Below are positions 35,592 to 44,552 of a stretch of 64,000 nucleotides of DNA, in pieces. The translations under genes were made by a program, and so were the position numbers. Where the stretch lies: positions 185,307 through 249,306 of the forward strand of contig CAMCPM010000001.1 of NCBI GenBank assembly GCA_945876755.1. Reading direction: 5' to 3'. Position 1 is the first letter of the stretch. Every line of letters starts with the position of its first letter. This DNA is from an uncultured Clostridia bacterium (GTDB lineage Bacteria > Bacillota > Clostridia > Oscillospirales > Ruminococcaceae). The notes under the pieces were generated by a model. It worked only from the letters and a program-made list of their open reading frames with translations, was not told where the DNA came from and ran no database searches.

Positions 35592-36578
35592 CTATTTGCT
35601 ATTATAAACTACCTCATTTTTCAGCGCTTCACCCTTGAAAAATTGGTTAAGATTGAAAAGCGTTACCTCGGCAATTTTTTGCAGGGCTTCGTCCGTCAGG
35701 AACGCCTGATGCGAGGTCATTATAACATTCGGCATTGACACAAGCAGAGCAAGAACGTCATCCTGAATGACCGTGCTGGAATAATCCTCGAAAAAAATTG
35801 CGGTCTCTTCCTCGTAAACGTCAAGACCTGCTCCCCTTACCTTCTTGTCTTTAAGTGCCTGCAAAAGTGCGTCACTGTCGATAAGCTGACCTCTTGAAGT
35901 GTTCAGTATAACGACTCCTTCTTTCATTTTGGCAAGACTCCCCTCGTTGATTATATACCGTGTCGAGGAAGTTAGCGGACAATGCAGTGAAATTATATCG
36001 CTTTCAGCAAAAAGCTTGTCAAGCGGAACATAATCTATCCCGTAGCCTTCTACAGGGTATGGGTCATATGCAATGACCTTCATGCCGAAGCCTTTGCAGA
36101 TATCTATAAATATCCTGCCGATTTGTCCCGTACCGATAATACCTGCAGTTTTGCCGTGAAGGTCAAAGCCTGTCAGTCCGTTAAGGCTGAAATTGAAATC
36201 ACGGGTACGGATAAATGCCTTATGGATTTTTCTGTTCAGAGTAAGAAGCAATGCCATTGTATGTTCCGCAACGGCATATGGCGAATATACCGGAACACGA
36301 ACAATGCTTATTTTATCCTTTGCGTATTTTATATCTACATTGTTATACCCTGCGCAGCGCATGGCTATCAGCTTTACTCCGATTTCGCACAGCTCGTCTA
36401 TAGTTTCGCTGCTTATCGTATCATTTACAAAAGCGCAAACAGCTTTGCAGCCTTTTGCGGCAGCAGCGCTGTCGGGTGTAAGCTTATAATCCACATACTT
36501 TATATTAAAATCTGTATTCAGCTTGTCAAACCATTGCTTGTCATACGGCTTTGTATCAAAGAACGCTATTTTTTCCAT
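35592..36578 (-). CDS. D-lactate dehydrogenase-like 2-hydroxyacid dehydrogenase
   Basis: 328 residues. Family motifs: GIIGTGQIGRIF dinucleotide loop near residue 148, HCPLTSSTRYII, LNTSRGQLID (catalytic Arg region), DVYEEE (catalytic Glu region), and TSHQAFLTDEAL with the catalytic His. N-terminal FDTKPYDKQWFD matches D-lactate dehydrogenases. It would reduce pyruvate to D-lactate with NADH, a fermentation route. The ATG at 36578 follows AAAGGA; the 13-residue in-frame extension upstream lacks a site. Function as lactate rather than other hydroxyacid dehydrogenase is likely but not proven. Confidence 0.88.
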   Translation of the reverse strand: MEKIAFFDTKPYDKQWFDKLNTDFNIKYVDYKLTPDSAAAAKGCKAVCAFVNDTISSETIDELCEIGVKLIAMRCAGYNNVDIKYAKDKISIVRVPVYSPYAVAEHTMALLLTLNRKIHKAFIRTRDFNFSLNGLTGFDLHGKTAGIIGTGQIGRIFIDICKGFGMKVIAYDPYPVEGYGIDYVPLDKLFAESDIISLHCPLTSSTRYIINEGSLAKMKEGVVILNTSRGQLIDSDALLQALKDKKVRGAGLDVYEEETAIFFEDYSSTVIQDDVLALLVSMPNVIMTSHQAFLTDEALQKIAEVTLFNLNQFFKGEALKNEVVYNSK

Positions 36579-36699
36579 TTGCATATTCCTTTCAATTGTT
36601 TTTTGTAGTATATGCAAAACTTATATATTAATTCTTGCAGAGTCAATAGTATATCGAAATTTATTACAATATGTAAATAAAGGTTAACCAAATTGTAAT

Positions 36700-36728
36700 T
36701 TGTATTTTATAAAGAAATATGTTATACT
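36700..36728 (+). promoter_or_regulatory. Promoter for the MoxR/DUF58/transglutaminase operon
   Basis: TTGTAT (36700-36705), 17-base spacer, TATACT (36723-36728), 31 bases before the moxR ATG. Confidence 0.5.
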
Positions 36729-36759
36729 TTTTTTATACTGTTTATGAGGGGTAACGATA

Positions 36760-37722
36760 ATGACTGAACAAACGATTCAAACCAAAATTCTTCCTGCTGC
36801 AAAAAGGATTACCGAAGAGGTCAAAAAAGCCGTGATCGGCAAAGACGACATAATCATAAAAATTCTGCTGTCAATTATAGCAGGCGGACATATCCTGCTT
36901 GACGATATTCCCGGAGTGGGCAAAACTACGCTGGCACTGGCTTTTTCAAAAGCAATGTCTCTTGACTATAAGCGTATGCAATTTACACCCGACGTTCTTC
37001 CCGCAGACGTAACCGGATTTACCGTTTATAACAAACAGACAGGCAGCTTCGAGTACAAGCCCGGCGCAGCTTTGTGCAGTCTCTTCCTTGCGGACGAGAT
37101 CAACCGTACCTCAAGCAAAACGCAAAGCGCTCTTCTTGAAGCAATGGAGGAAGGCTCGGTCACTGTAGACGGAGTAACGCATAATCTCCCTAAGCCTTTT
37201 ATCGTTATCGCAACTCAGAACCCGATAGGCTCGGTTGGAACACAGATGCTTCCCGAATCCCAGCTTGACCGTTTTATCGTTAAGCTTACAATGGGATACC
37301 CTGACATAGAAAGCGAGATCGCAATTTTAAAATCAAAAGGAACAGCAGGCATCGGAAACACGATCGCTTCCGTTGCAAGTGCAAATGACATTCTGTTTAT
37401 GCGAGCTGCCGCAGAAGAAGTTTTTATCGACGACCGTGTGTATAAATATATAGCTTCAATTGCCGCCGCGACCCGTTCTCATCCGCAGATAAAGCTCGGA
37501 CTCAGTCCAAGAGGCACAGTTGCGCTTATGTCAATGTCAAGAGCAACAGCACTTCTGAGAGGACGTGCATTTGTTATCCCCGATGATGTAAAATATATTC
37601 TCGGAGATGTTGCAGAACATAGAATTATTCTGAATGCAAAAGCCAAAGCTTCCGGAGTAAGCGTTTCCGACGTTCTGCGCGATATAAGCGCCCGTACTCC
37701 GGCTCCAAAAATACAGCATTAA
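36760..37722 (+). CDS. MoxR-family AAA+ ATPase
   Basis: 320 residues. Walker A is GVGKTTLA near residue 50, Walker B LFLADEINR near 109, and sensor 1 is IATQNP near 147. The lid domain holds the conserved LGLSPRG. MoxR ATPases act as chaperones for maturing complexes, often with a DUF58 partner carrying a von Willebrand-like domain. The following two genes, DUF58 and a transglutaminase membrane protein, complete the usual three-gene set. GAGGGG lies about 8 bases before the ATG. Confidence 0.92.
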   Translation: MTEQTIQTKILPAAKRITEEVKKAVIGKDDIIIKILLSIIAGGHILLDDIPGVGKTTLALAFSKAMSLDYKRMQFTPDVLPADVTGFTVYNKQTGSFEYKPGAALCSLFLADEINRTSSKTQSALLEAMEEGSVTVDGVTHNLPKPFIVIATQNPIGSVGTQMLPESQLDRFIVKLTMGYPDIESEIAILKSKGTAGIGNTIASVASANDILFMRAAAEEVFIDDRVYKYIASIAAATRSHPQIKLGLSPRGTVALMSMSRATALLRGRAFVIPDDVKYILGDVAEHRIILNAKAKASGVSVSDVLRDISARTPAPKIQH

Positions 37723-37792
37723 TACCAATTTCTGATTAATGCAAAGCAGGCGTTTTTTAGCATAAGGCGTCGGAAAGGAGGTGCGCTTTCAT

Positions 37793-37813
37793 ATGGAAGC
37801 GCAGTCAAAATGA
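37793..37813 (+). CDS. Six-codon upstream minicistron coupled to the DUF58 gene
   Basis: ATG GAA GCG CAG TCA AAA TGA encodes MEAQSK. A strong AAAGGAGG (37775-37782) lies ten bases before its ATG. Its stop overlaps the DUF58 start as ATGA (37810-37813), while the DUF58 ATG itself has no close binding site. This arrangement suggests the minicistron delivers ribosomes to the DUF58 start. Whether the peptide itself matters is unknown. Confidence 0.45.
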   Translation: MEAQSK

Positions 37814-39003
37814 GATTCACATATTTTTTACTGCTGATAATTTCTGCGCTGTTTTATGTGCTCTATAAAGGCGACCTTTCATTTATACTTTTTGCATTCA
37901 TGGCGGCGCTGCCTTTTATGCTATTTATTTCTATTGCGGTATGTGCTGCACGATTAAAGGTCTCGGTTTACTGTGACGATCCTTCTGCAGAACGCGGCAA
38001 ACCTGCTGTGATAAAGGTCAGACTTCACAACCGCACATTTCTGCCGATATCTTCCTGCAATATACTTGTATCATATAAAGTTTCCGCACCGTTTGAAAGC
38101 GGAGATATACAAAAATATAATGCTGTAATTCCACTCAGTGCCTTTGATGAAGAAACGGTCTCATTAAGCTTTACGCCTGAACACTGCGGAACGCTTGATA
38201 TTTACGTAAGAAAAATTATCCTGCATGACCTGCTGGAAGTTACCTCAATGCGCAAGAAAATCGGATTTCACAAAAAAATTACTGTTCTCCCAAGACTTTT
38301 TCCTATTAACGCAGATATCGAAAGCAATCTTGTCTTCAGCGCCGAGAGCAATACATTCTCGCAGGACAAGCCCGGTGATGACCCGTCGGAGATCTTCCGC
38401 CTGCGCGAATACCGTGACGGTGACAGACACAACCGTATTCACTGGAAGCTCAGCAGCAGAAGCGAAAATTTCATCGTAAAAGAGCTTTCACATCCTGTAG
38501 GGAGCAAGATACTGCTTATGACCGATTTCAGCGGCTGCAAATCCGCAGAGGATACCGACCGTATACTTGAAGCTGCTGCGGCAGTTTCAAACTATCTTGC
38601 TGAAAACGGGACATCGCATTTTTGGGCAGTTCCATATGACGGGTGTAATCTTTACACCGCAGAAATCACCGGAACAGAAGGTTTTTATTCGGAAATAAAT
38701 AAAATTTCCTCAACATCGCAGAAATTTGAACTAAACAGCAGTACGGCATATACCATTGAAATCGCCGACAGCGCATTTATATTAAACGGAGAATTTTCAA
38801 GAGTTATCGTTTTTTCAGAAAGGTCCGAACGTGCCTTTTCTGAGGAGCTTTTAAATTTATGCAAGGAAGCAAGACTGACTATAATTTGCACAGATATATC
38901 CGGTGCAGATTCTGAAAAAAGTGACGAAAATCTTTCCGAAGCGGAAATTATTTATGCTGACGCTGAAAAATTAAGCTCTGATATCAAGAGATTCACAATA
39001 TAA
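37810..39003 (+). CDS. DUF58-domain membrane protein
   Basis: 397 residues. Two hydrophobic helices at the N-terminus (about residues 3-46) anchor it; the rest is mostly beta-rich then DUF58, with the signature block DDPSEIFRLREYRDGD followed by HNRIHWKLSSR near residues 195-215. The C-terminal part resembles a vWA-like fold. It is the usual partner of MoxR ATPases. The frame begins directly at the ATGA overlap with the six-codon minicistron. Gene order moxR-DUF58-transglutaminase is common in Firmicutes, Actinobacteria and Proteobacteria. Confidence 0.87.
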   Translation: MRFTYFLLLIISALFYVLYKGDLSFILFAFMAALPFMLFISIAVCAARLKVSVYCDDPSAERGKPAVIKVRLHNRTFLPISSCNILVSYKVSAPFESGDIQKYNAVIPLSAFDEETVSLSFTPEHCGTLDIYVRKIILHDLLEVTSMRKKIGFHKKITVLPRLFPINADIESNLVFSAESNTFSQDKPGDDPSEIFRLREYRDGDRHNRIHWKLSSRSENFIVKELSHPVGSKILLMTDFSGCKSAEDTDRILEAAAAVSNYLAENGTSHFWAVPYDGCNLYTAEITGTEGFYSEINKISSTSQKFELNSSTAYTIEIADSAFILNGEFSRVIVFSERSERAFSEELLNLCKEARLTIICTDISGADSEKSDENLSEAEIIYADAEKLSSDIKRFTI

Positions 39004-39021
39004 AAAGGAGTGAGTAAAGCT

Positions 39022-41601
39022 ATGAACAAAACGCCGCATTCGGTAAGCATTTCTGCAAGTATTCATGCGGACAAGCGTTCCCGTTCAGGCTTTGCTCCTT
39101 TGTTTATAAAAATGGCTATACTTCTCTGCGGCTGTTTAGGTTCGGTTTTCACATTTCTTACCTGTATAGATCTGGGCGTAAGCTTTCTGCTGACGGCAGC
39201 GGTAATTGTCTCCGCAAGTCTGATATTCACGCTGATCTTCAGCCTTAATGCAAAATATTTTGCCGCAGCATCGAGCATATCAATGCTGATTTTCATCGCA
39301 TGGGTTTTCTTTTACAGGAATGAGATATGCGCCGGTGTGGCAAATATGGTAAACTCTTTTTTAGCGAGAATTAAAATCGAATATCGTGAAACGCCATACA
39401 TTTATATCATTGAACCCGAATTGTCAGAACATCATCTGACCATATTCGTATGCTTTGCAGCGTTATTCATATGTATTGCAATGGCTTACTTCATAATCAG
39501 GCGTCCATTTGCGGCAATGGTGTGCGCTGTAACAGCTCTGCCTGTTTTTTCAGTGCTTATGTTCGGTCTTGAACCTGACTACGCCGCTTTTTTTGCGGTA
39601 ATTGTATGCTGGGCGGCAATGCTTGCATATGAATCAAGCGCCGCTGAACGGATTTCCGACAGACAATGCAAAAAATGCTCGTCCTACTGTGCATTCTCAG
39701 CGGCAGTTTTTTCTGTTTTAAGTATAACTGTTATAATCGTTTCGATGAAGCTTTTCGGCTATGAAAGACCGGAACGGCTGAATACCATGTACGATAATGC
39801 TGCGGAATATATCAGCGGCGGAAACGTACAGCAGGTCATAGATGATATCATCACGATAGCAACACGAAATAATTCTCCGTCAGGCGCAATAAATCACGGA
39901 AAACTCGGAGAATTTGATGATATTTATTTTGACGAAAATACAGTTCTTCAAGTGACAATTCCAAAGGCTGAAGATACTATTTATCTGCGCGGTTTTGTAG
40001 GCTCGGTCTACACCGGAAACAGCTGGGAACAGCTGCCTTCTTCCAAGCTTTCGGAACTTGAAAAAATTACTGACAACTTCACAAATGAGGGGCTTTCTCC
40101 CCTGCTCTTTGACAGCTATAATCTGAAATATACACGCAATGCAATGCCGCAGTACAGCTTTTCGGTAAAGAATATTTCAGCAAATAACAAATACCTTTAT
40201 ATGCCGTACAACCTTGTTCCAGAAAGTGTTTCACGCTATGAAACGGTTGGCGGAAGCAGCTTCGGCGGCTCGTCACAGTCATATTTCGGGCAATTTTACG
40301 ACCCGAAGGAATATTACGGTTACCGTGACCTTTTCCGCAAAAGATGGTCTGTACCCTCTGCATTGTCTGCTGACGAAGCCACTTACAGACAGTTTGTTTA
40401 CGAGAACTATCTCGAACTGCCGGACGGATTTTCACGAACCGATATTTTCAGCGAAAGCTACTATAAATACATTACTGCCGAGGAAGTAAAAACAGGAAAA
40501 AGTACGCTTGATGAAATGACTGTTTTCAGCAGAAAGCTTTACTATATAAAAAAGTGGCTTCGTGATAACTGCGAATACAGCCTTAGCGCAGGAAAGCTTC
40601 CTGCCGGAGAAGATTTTGTTGAATATTTTCTGGACAACCGCAAAGGAAGCTGCTCTCATTTTGCTTCCGCTGCTGTAATTATGTGCAGATATGCCGGAAT
40701 ACCTGCCCGTTACGTTGAGGGATATATCATCAAGCCCATGGATTTTCCCGCCGGAACAGCCGTAGGAACACCCACTCAGATAGACATAAGCGACGCACGA
40801 GGTCATGCATGGGTCGAAATTTACATTGACGGTTTCGGCTGGTATCCTATGGAATTTACTTCGGGTTACGGAAATGTCCGCACAGCCATTCCTACGGAAA
40901 CTACGGTCACTGAGACAGAAACCTCAGAGGAACTGAGTGAAACTTCCGAAAGTATTACAGACATTGAAACTACCATTACGAGCGTATCTAACGGAGGAAA
41001 CGCTCCTCAGCCGCAGGAAACAACTAATGTAAATTCAGACAACATTGAAATCACCGAAAGCACAGTTCCGTCTGAATCAGACGCCGTACATGAAACCGAA
41101 ACAAATACGCCGGACAGCAGCACTAAGAAATCCATAGGTTTTGGAATTTTCGGAATAAAGGGCAGTAACAAAGTGGATGTATTTTATGACCTTACATGGG
41201 TCTTTGCAGCTATAATAATTGCAGCTGCCGTACCACTTTCGGTCATTGCGCGAAGAAATATCATTATCACAAAACGCCGCAGGACAAAAGGCAGCAGCGG
41301 AGCTATTGAAGATTACCGCAGATTTATGCTGCTTATGAAGCTTATGAAAATGCCCGAACAGGGCGAAATGAATTACAGCGAATATGCAAAAGAGCTTTCT
41401 GCACGTTCAAAGCTTATTGACAGCGAAACAGCAGAAGTTATTATCAATACTTCGCTTAAAGCTTCTTTCGGCGGCGAAAGCCTTACCGCAGACGAAGCAC
41501 ATGAGCTTCGCATTGCAGTAAACAGTCTTGTAAAACGCTACTACATCGGACTCTCACGTTTTGGCAGGTTTAAACTGAAATATATATACTGCATTATTTA
41601 G
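39022..41601 (+). CDS. Membrane transglutaminase-like protein (TgpA/DUF3488-type)
   Basis: 859 residues. About six membrane helices lie in the first ~230 residues, then an extracellular region with a transglutaminase core: Cys544 in GSCSHFASA and His595 in RGHAWVEIY, with Glu in the third position (YPMEFT). A Thr/Glu/Ser-rich linker of ~90 residues (about 635-710) follows, then a further membrane helix and a C-terminal DUF4129-like cytoplasmic part. Cys/His in the membrane-external position suggests peptide cross-linking or proteolysis at the envelope. AAGGAG lies 11 bases before the ATG at 39022; an in-frame GTG at 39010 overlaps the site. Confidence 0.88.
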   Translation: MNKTPHSVSISASIHADKRSRSGFAPLFIKMAILLCGCLGSVFTFLTCIDLGVSFLLTAAVIVSASLIFTLIFSLNAKYFAAASSISMLIFIAWVFFYRNEICAGVANMVNSFLARIKIEYRETPYIYIIEPELSEHHLTIFVCFAALFICIAMAYFIIRRPFAAMVCAVTALPVFSVLMFGLEPDYAAFFAVIVCWAAMLAYESSAAERISDRQCKKCSSYCAFSAAVFSVLSITVIIVSMKLFGYERPERLNTMYDNAAEYISGGNVQQVIDDIITIATRNNSPSGAINHGKLGEFDDIYFDENTVLQVTIPKAEDTIYLRGFVGSVYTGNSWEQLPSSKLSELEKITDNFTNEGLSPLLFDSYNLKYTRNAMPQYSFSVKNISANNKYLYMPYNLVPESVSRYETVGGSSFGGSSQSYFGQFYDPKEYYGYRDLFRKRWSVPSALSADEATYRQFVYENYLELPDGFSRTDIFSESYYKYITAEEVKTGKSTLDEMTVFSRKLYYIKKWLRDNCEYSLSAGKLPAGEDFVEYFLDNRKGSCSHFASAAVIMCRYAGIPARYVEGYIIKPMDFPAGTAVGTPTQIDISDARGHAWVEIYIDGFGWYPMEFTSGYGNVRTAIPTETTVTETETSEELSETSESITDIETTITSVSNGGNAPQPQETTNVNSDNIEITESTVPSESDAVHETETNTPDSSTKKSIGFGIFGIKGSNKVDVFYDLTWVFAAIIIAAAVPLSVIARRNIIITKRRRTKGSSGAIEDYRRFMLLMKLMKMPEQGEMNYSEYAKELSARSKLIDSETAEVIINTSLKASFGGESLTADEAHELRIAVNSLVKRYYIGLSRFGRFKLKYIYCII

Positions 41602-41634
41602 TTAACAGTCTAAATTACCGAAATGAGGTCAAAA

Positions 41635-42465
41635 ATGTTTTCACTTGATAAGATATATCGTCCGATTACAGCCTGCCCGTTTCAAAACAATGAAACATAC
41701 TGTGAAGTTGAACCGTGTGAGGCTTTAAAGCCGTATATCCGATGTTTTTGGGGTACCCCAAAGCCGATAACTGCCGAATCTGAAGCAACGCACGGGCTTG
41801 TTATCCCTGACACTTGTATGGATATCATTTTCAGCATTGATTATACGCACAACAGCTGCGGAGGATTTTTTTGCACGGTTGACGAAAAATCATATCAAAC
41901 CATGCCATGTAAGAACATTCAAACGGAAACCTTTGCTATACGCTTTTATGCATGGACGGCAATTCTGTTTTCAGACAGTGATTTTATTAACAGCAAAAAC
42001 AGGCATTTTCCGGTTGATAAATTTTTTCCTAACCTTAAAATATGCCTTGAACCTTTGCTTTTTGATACGCCGACTTTTCAAGGTAAAATAAAAATTGCCG
42101 AGGAATTCCTACTGAAAAGTCTTGACCCAAACCGCATCAATAATGACATGATGAACGCTTTGTATTGCATGATTTCTTCCTGCGGACGAGCGAAAATCTC
42201 CGATATCCTGAACTATACAGCAGTTTCCGAAAGAAAGCTTGAACGCATTTTCAATTATAATATGGGAATATCCCCTAAAGCCTTTTCATCACTAATCAGA
42301 TATCAGCTTATTTGGCAGGAAATGATGTCGGCACAAAAATTCAACGTCCACGACGCTGTGGAAAAATACGGTTACACCGACCAATCTCACCTGCTGAACG
42401 ATTTCAAGAGACATCACCTTATTACGCCGAAAGAAGCAATTGAATTTGCATATAAAAATCGGTAA
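41635..42465 (+). CDS. AraC-family transcriptional regulator
   Basis: 276 residues. The C-terminal ~100 residues form two helix-turn-helix motifs of the AraC type (SDILNYTAVSERKLERIFN and KYGYTDQSHLLNDFKRHHLITP). The N-terminal domain is of the DUF6597-like group (CEALKPYIRCFWGT, GLVIPDTCMDIIF), with no cupin sugar-binding features I can pinpoint. The ATG at 41635 follows a GAGG; an ATG at 41623 in frame is possible. It sits directly after the transglutaminase gene by 33 bases, and may regulate the neighbours or an unlinked target. Confidence 0.85.
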   Translation: MFSLDKIYRPITACPFQNNETYCEVEPCEALKPYIRCFWGTPKPITAESEATHGLVIPDTCMDIIFSIDYTHNSCGGFFCTVDEKSYQTMPCKNIQTETFAIRFYAWTAILFSDSDFINSKNRHFPVDKFFPNLKICLEPLLFDTPTFQGKIKIAEEFLLKSLDPNRINNDMMNALYCMISSCGRAKISDILNYTAVSERKLERIFNYNMGISPKAFSSLIRYQLIWQEMMSAQKFNVHDAVEKYGYTDQSHLLNDFKRHHLITPKEAIEFAYKNR

Positions 42466-42499
42466 TGTCGTTTTTTTACAAGACTATCCCGTCAATTTA

Positions 42500-42508
42500 T
42501 GCTATAAT
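42500..42508 (+). promoter_or_regulatory. Extended -10 promoter before the toroid-like gene
   Basis: TGCTATAAT (42500-42508) is an extended -10 with no good -35. It lies 29 bases before the ATG at 42538. Confidence 0.4.
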
Positions 42509-42537
42509 TATAATAATAAAAAACGGGAGATGATAAT

Positions 42538-43470
42538 ATGACTGAATTTGAAAATTCAAGACAGTTCGTTTACAGAAATGCACGTCCTCTTGACCTTGCA
42601 AGGTGGCAGTATCACTTTGAGAACGGAAGCAAGGAAGCTGTGCTTCACGCATTATCTTTTTATCAAAATGGCGACGGAGGCTTTGGTCATGGACTTGAAC
42701 CGGATCTTCTCAATCCAAATTCAACACCTATGGCAACATGGACAGCAACAGAAATTCTGAGCGAAATTCAGCTTAATGACAAAAATCACCCCATTGTTGC
42801 AGGAATACTCCATTATCTTGAAAGCGGCGCTGACTTTGACACGGAGCATAATCAGTGGATGAACACAGTTCCGACAAACAATGATTACCCTCATGCTGTC
42901 TGGTGGGAATACAACGGAAATGACGAGTTCAAATATAATCCTACTGCCGCTCTTGCAGGATTTATTCTTAAATTTGCAGAGTCATGTTCCGACATATACA
43001 AAAAAGCCTGCGAAATAGCTCAGCAGGCAATCGAATGGTTTACAGACAGCGTTCCTTTTGGCGAACAGCACGTTACCGGTTGTTTTATTACTCTGTATAA
43101 TTGTCTTAAAGGAACAAATATTGAAATTACCGATATGAAGCTGTTTGAACAAAAGCTGCGTGAACAGGTCAAGCACAATATTTGCCGTGAAAAAGAAAAA
43201 TGGGTGGTAGAATATACTGCAAGACCATCGGATTTCAAAATTACACGGAACAGTATTTTTTATGATGATAATGCTGAACTTGCCGAGTTTGAATGCAGTT
43301 TTATAAAAGGAAATCAGCTGCCGGACGGAAGCTTCCCAATAACGTGGCAATGGTACAATGATTACAAAGAATTTGAAGTTTCGGCAAACTGCTGGAAATC
43401 TCAAATTATAATATCCAATATGCTGTACCTGAGAGAATATGGGATAATTAAGGAGGCGTCACTTACATGA
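42538..43470 (+). CDS. Alpha/alpha-toroid-like protein (terpenoid-cyclase/prenyltransferase fold)
   Basis: 310 residues, soluble. Two repeated motifs near the ends, FYQNGDGGFGHGLEPDLLNP (about 41-60) and NQLPDGSFPITWQWYNDYK (about 261-279), resemble QW-type repeats of terpenoid cyclases and prenyltransferase beta subunits. I see no DxDD or DxD catalytic set, so the fold call does not imply cyclase activity. It is otherwise an uncharacterised conserved type. The stop overlaps the start of the YjbR gene (ATGA), and no other pathway gene is near. Confidence 0.55.
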   Translation: MTEFENSRQFVYRNARPLDLARWQYHFENGSKEAVLHALSFYQNGDGGFGHGLEPDLLNPNSTPMATWTATEILSEIQLNDKNHPIVAGILHYLESGADFDTEHNQWMNTVPTNNDYPHAVWWEYNGNDEFKYNPTAALAGFILKFAESCSDIYKKACEIAQQAIEWFTDSVPFGEQHVTGCFITLYNCLKGTNIEITDMKLFEQKLREQVKHNICREKEKWVVEYTARPSDFKITRNSIFYDDNAELAEFECSFIKGNQLPDGSFPITWQWYNDYKEFEVSANCWKSQIIISNMLYLREYGIIKEASLT

Positions 43471-43871
43471 CCGAAGCTGAACAGAAAATACAAGCCGGGC
43501 TTGGAAATCTCAAGTACGGATGGCTGGATGAATATCTTATGTCAAAACCCGGCGTTACAAGAAATATACAGACTGACTGGAACTGGATCCGTTACTGCAT
43601 TGAGGACAAAATGTTTGCGGCGATATGTATGGATTGGGACAATGTTCCTGTATACATCACCTTAAAGCTCGACCCGATGGAAGGAGATTTTCTCCGATGT
43701 CAGTATGAGGACATTATTCCGGGCTACTATATGAACAAAACCCATTGGAACTCCGTAAAAGCAGGCGGCAATATAAACGATGATTTGCTTAAAGATATGC
43801 TTGATAAGTCCTACGGACTTGTTTTGGGCAGCTTCAGCAAGAAAAAGCAGCGTGAAATAGCTTCCGTCTGA
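43467..43871 (+). CDS. MmcQ/YjbR-family protein
   Basis: 134 residues. The block DEYLMSKPGVTRN, W-WIRYCIEDKMFAAI, LDPMEGDFLRCQYEDIIPGY then YMNKTHWNSVK, and the C-terminal DKSYGLVLGSFSKKKQREI match the MmcQ/YjbR family, small proteins of CyaY-like fold suspected of DNA binding. AAGGAGG lies in the end of the preceding gene; the ATG overlaps its stop. The convergent gene on the other strand ends four bases away, with no clear terminator between them. Confidence 0.8.
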   Translation: MTEAEQKIQAGLGNLKYGWLDEYLMSKPGVTRNIQTDWNWIRYCIEDKMFAAICMDWDNVPVYITLKLDPMEGDFLRCQYEDIIPGYYMNKTHWNSVKAGGNINDDLLKDMLDKSYGLVLGSFSKKKQREIASV

Positions 43872-43874
43872 ATT

Positions 43875-44294
43875 TTAACCGACAGCAACCATAACTGCCG
43901 CCGCCAAAACCAGCGGTACAGAAACTGTACACAACGCTGACCCGACAGCACAAAGCATTGCCTTATAAACAAACGGATTGTCGCCCTCTACGCATACGGA
44001 ATCATTCTGTTCGTTATAATAAAGTGTAACAGGCGCATTTTTTGCATAGTGCTTCCGCGAAAACATATATCGGTGAACGATAGTTTTTTTCTGCTCTTCG
44101 TCACGGAAATGCAGTATAACCGCCCTTGGTTTTTCATTTGTGCAGTTCATAACCGTACCTTCAAAACGGCGGCTTTCTTCTGCAAATTTTTTTAACCCAT
44201 TTATGTATTTTTTTCTTCGCTGTTCAAGGCAAAACGCAAGATATACCATTCCTGCCGAAATAGCCGCAAGAATTATTATTATCAGAATTTTCAC
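43875..44294 (-). CDS. Small membrane protein, DUF3592-like
   Basis: 139 residues. Hydrophobic helices at the N-terminus (about 2-22) and C-terminus (about 112-136) flank a central soluble part with beta strands (FEGTVMNCTNEKPRAVILHF then VTLYYNEQNDSVCVEGDN), similar to DUF3592 proteins. Start is a GTG at 44294 with GGAGG about eight bases upstream. The function is unknown. It is convergent with the YjbR gene. Confidence 0.65.
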   Translation of the reverse strand: MKILIIIILAAISAGMVYLAFCLEQRRKKYINGLKKFAEESRRFEGTVMNCTNEKPRAVILHFRDEEQKKTIVHRYMFSRKHYAKNAPVTLYYNEQNDSVCVEGDNPFVYKAMLCAVGSALCTVSVPLVLAAAVMVAVG

Positions 44295-44405
44295 GGTAAA
44301 CCTCCGTATTTTTATATTGCAGTAATAAGCTTTAATTAAAAATTAGTATAACACATTTTTGTAAGTTATTCAACACATCAGAAATATAAGTTTTTCAATA
44401 CATAT

Positions 44406-44441
44406 AAAAAGCCGCCTGAGATAATTCTCAAGCGGTTTTTT
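44406..44441 (-). terminator. Terminator after glnN
   Basis: On the minus strand a 10-bp stem with one mismatch (TCTCA/GAGCC region; 44412-44421 with 44426-44435) flanked by A and T runs. A second, perfect 12-bp hairpin GGCGGGTAAATT / AATTTACCCGCC (44452-44463 with 44471-44482) lies between it and the glnN stop. Confidence 0.7.
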
Positions 44442-44552
44442 CAGGGAGATTGGCGGGTAAATTCAGGGAAAATTTACCCGCCGTGTAAAGTGAGTAAATG
44501 TATGAGCATACGGCAGTACAATCACACATTTCGGATAAAAGAAACTGCGGAA

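Noticed and set aside
37740..37792. DUF58 start at the GTG at 37781
   Set aside because: The frame from that GTG is closed by the TGA at 37811, so it cannot read into DUF58.
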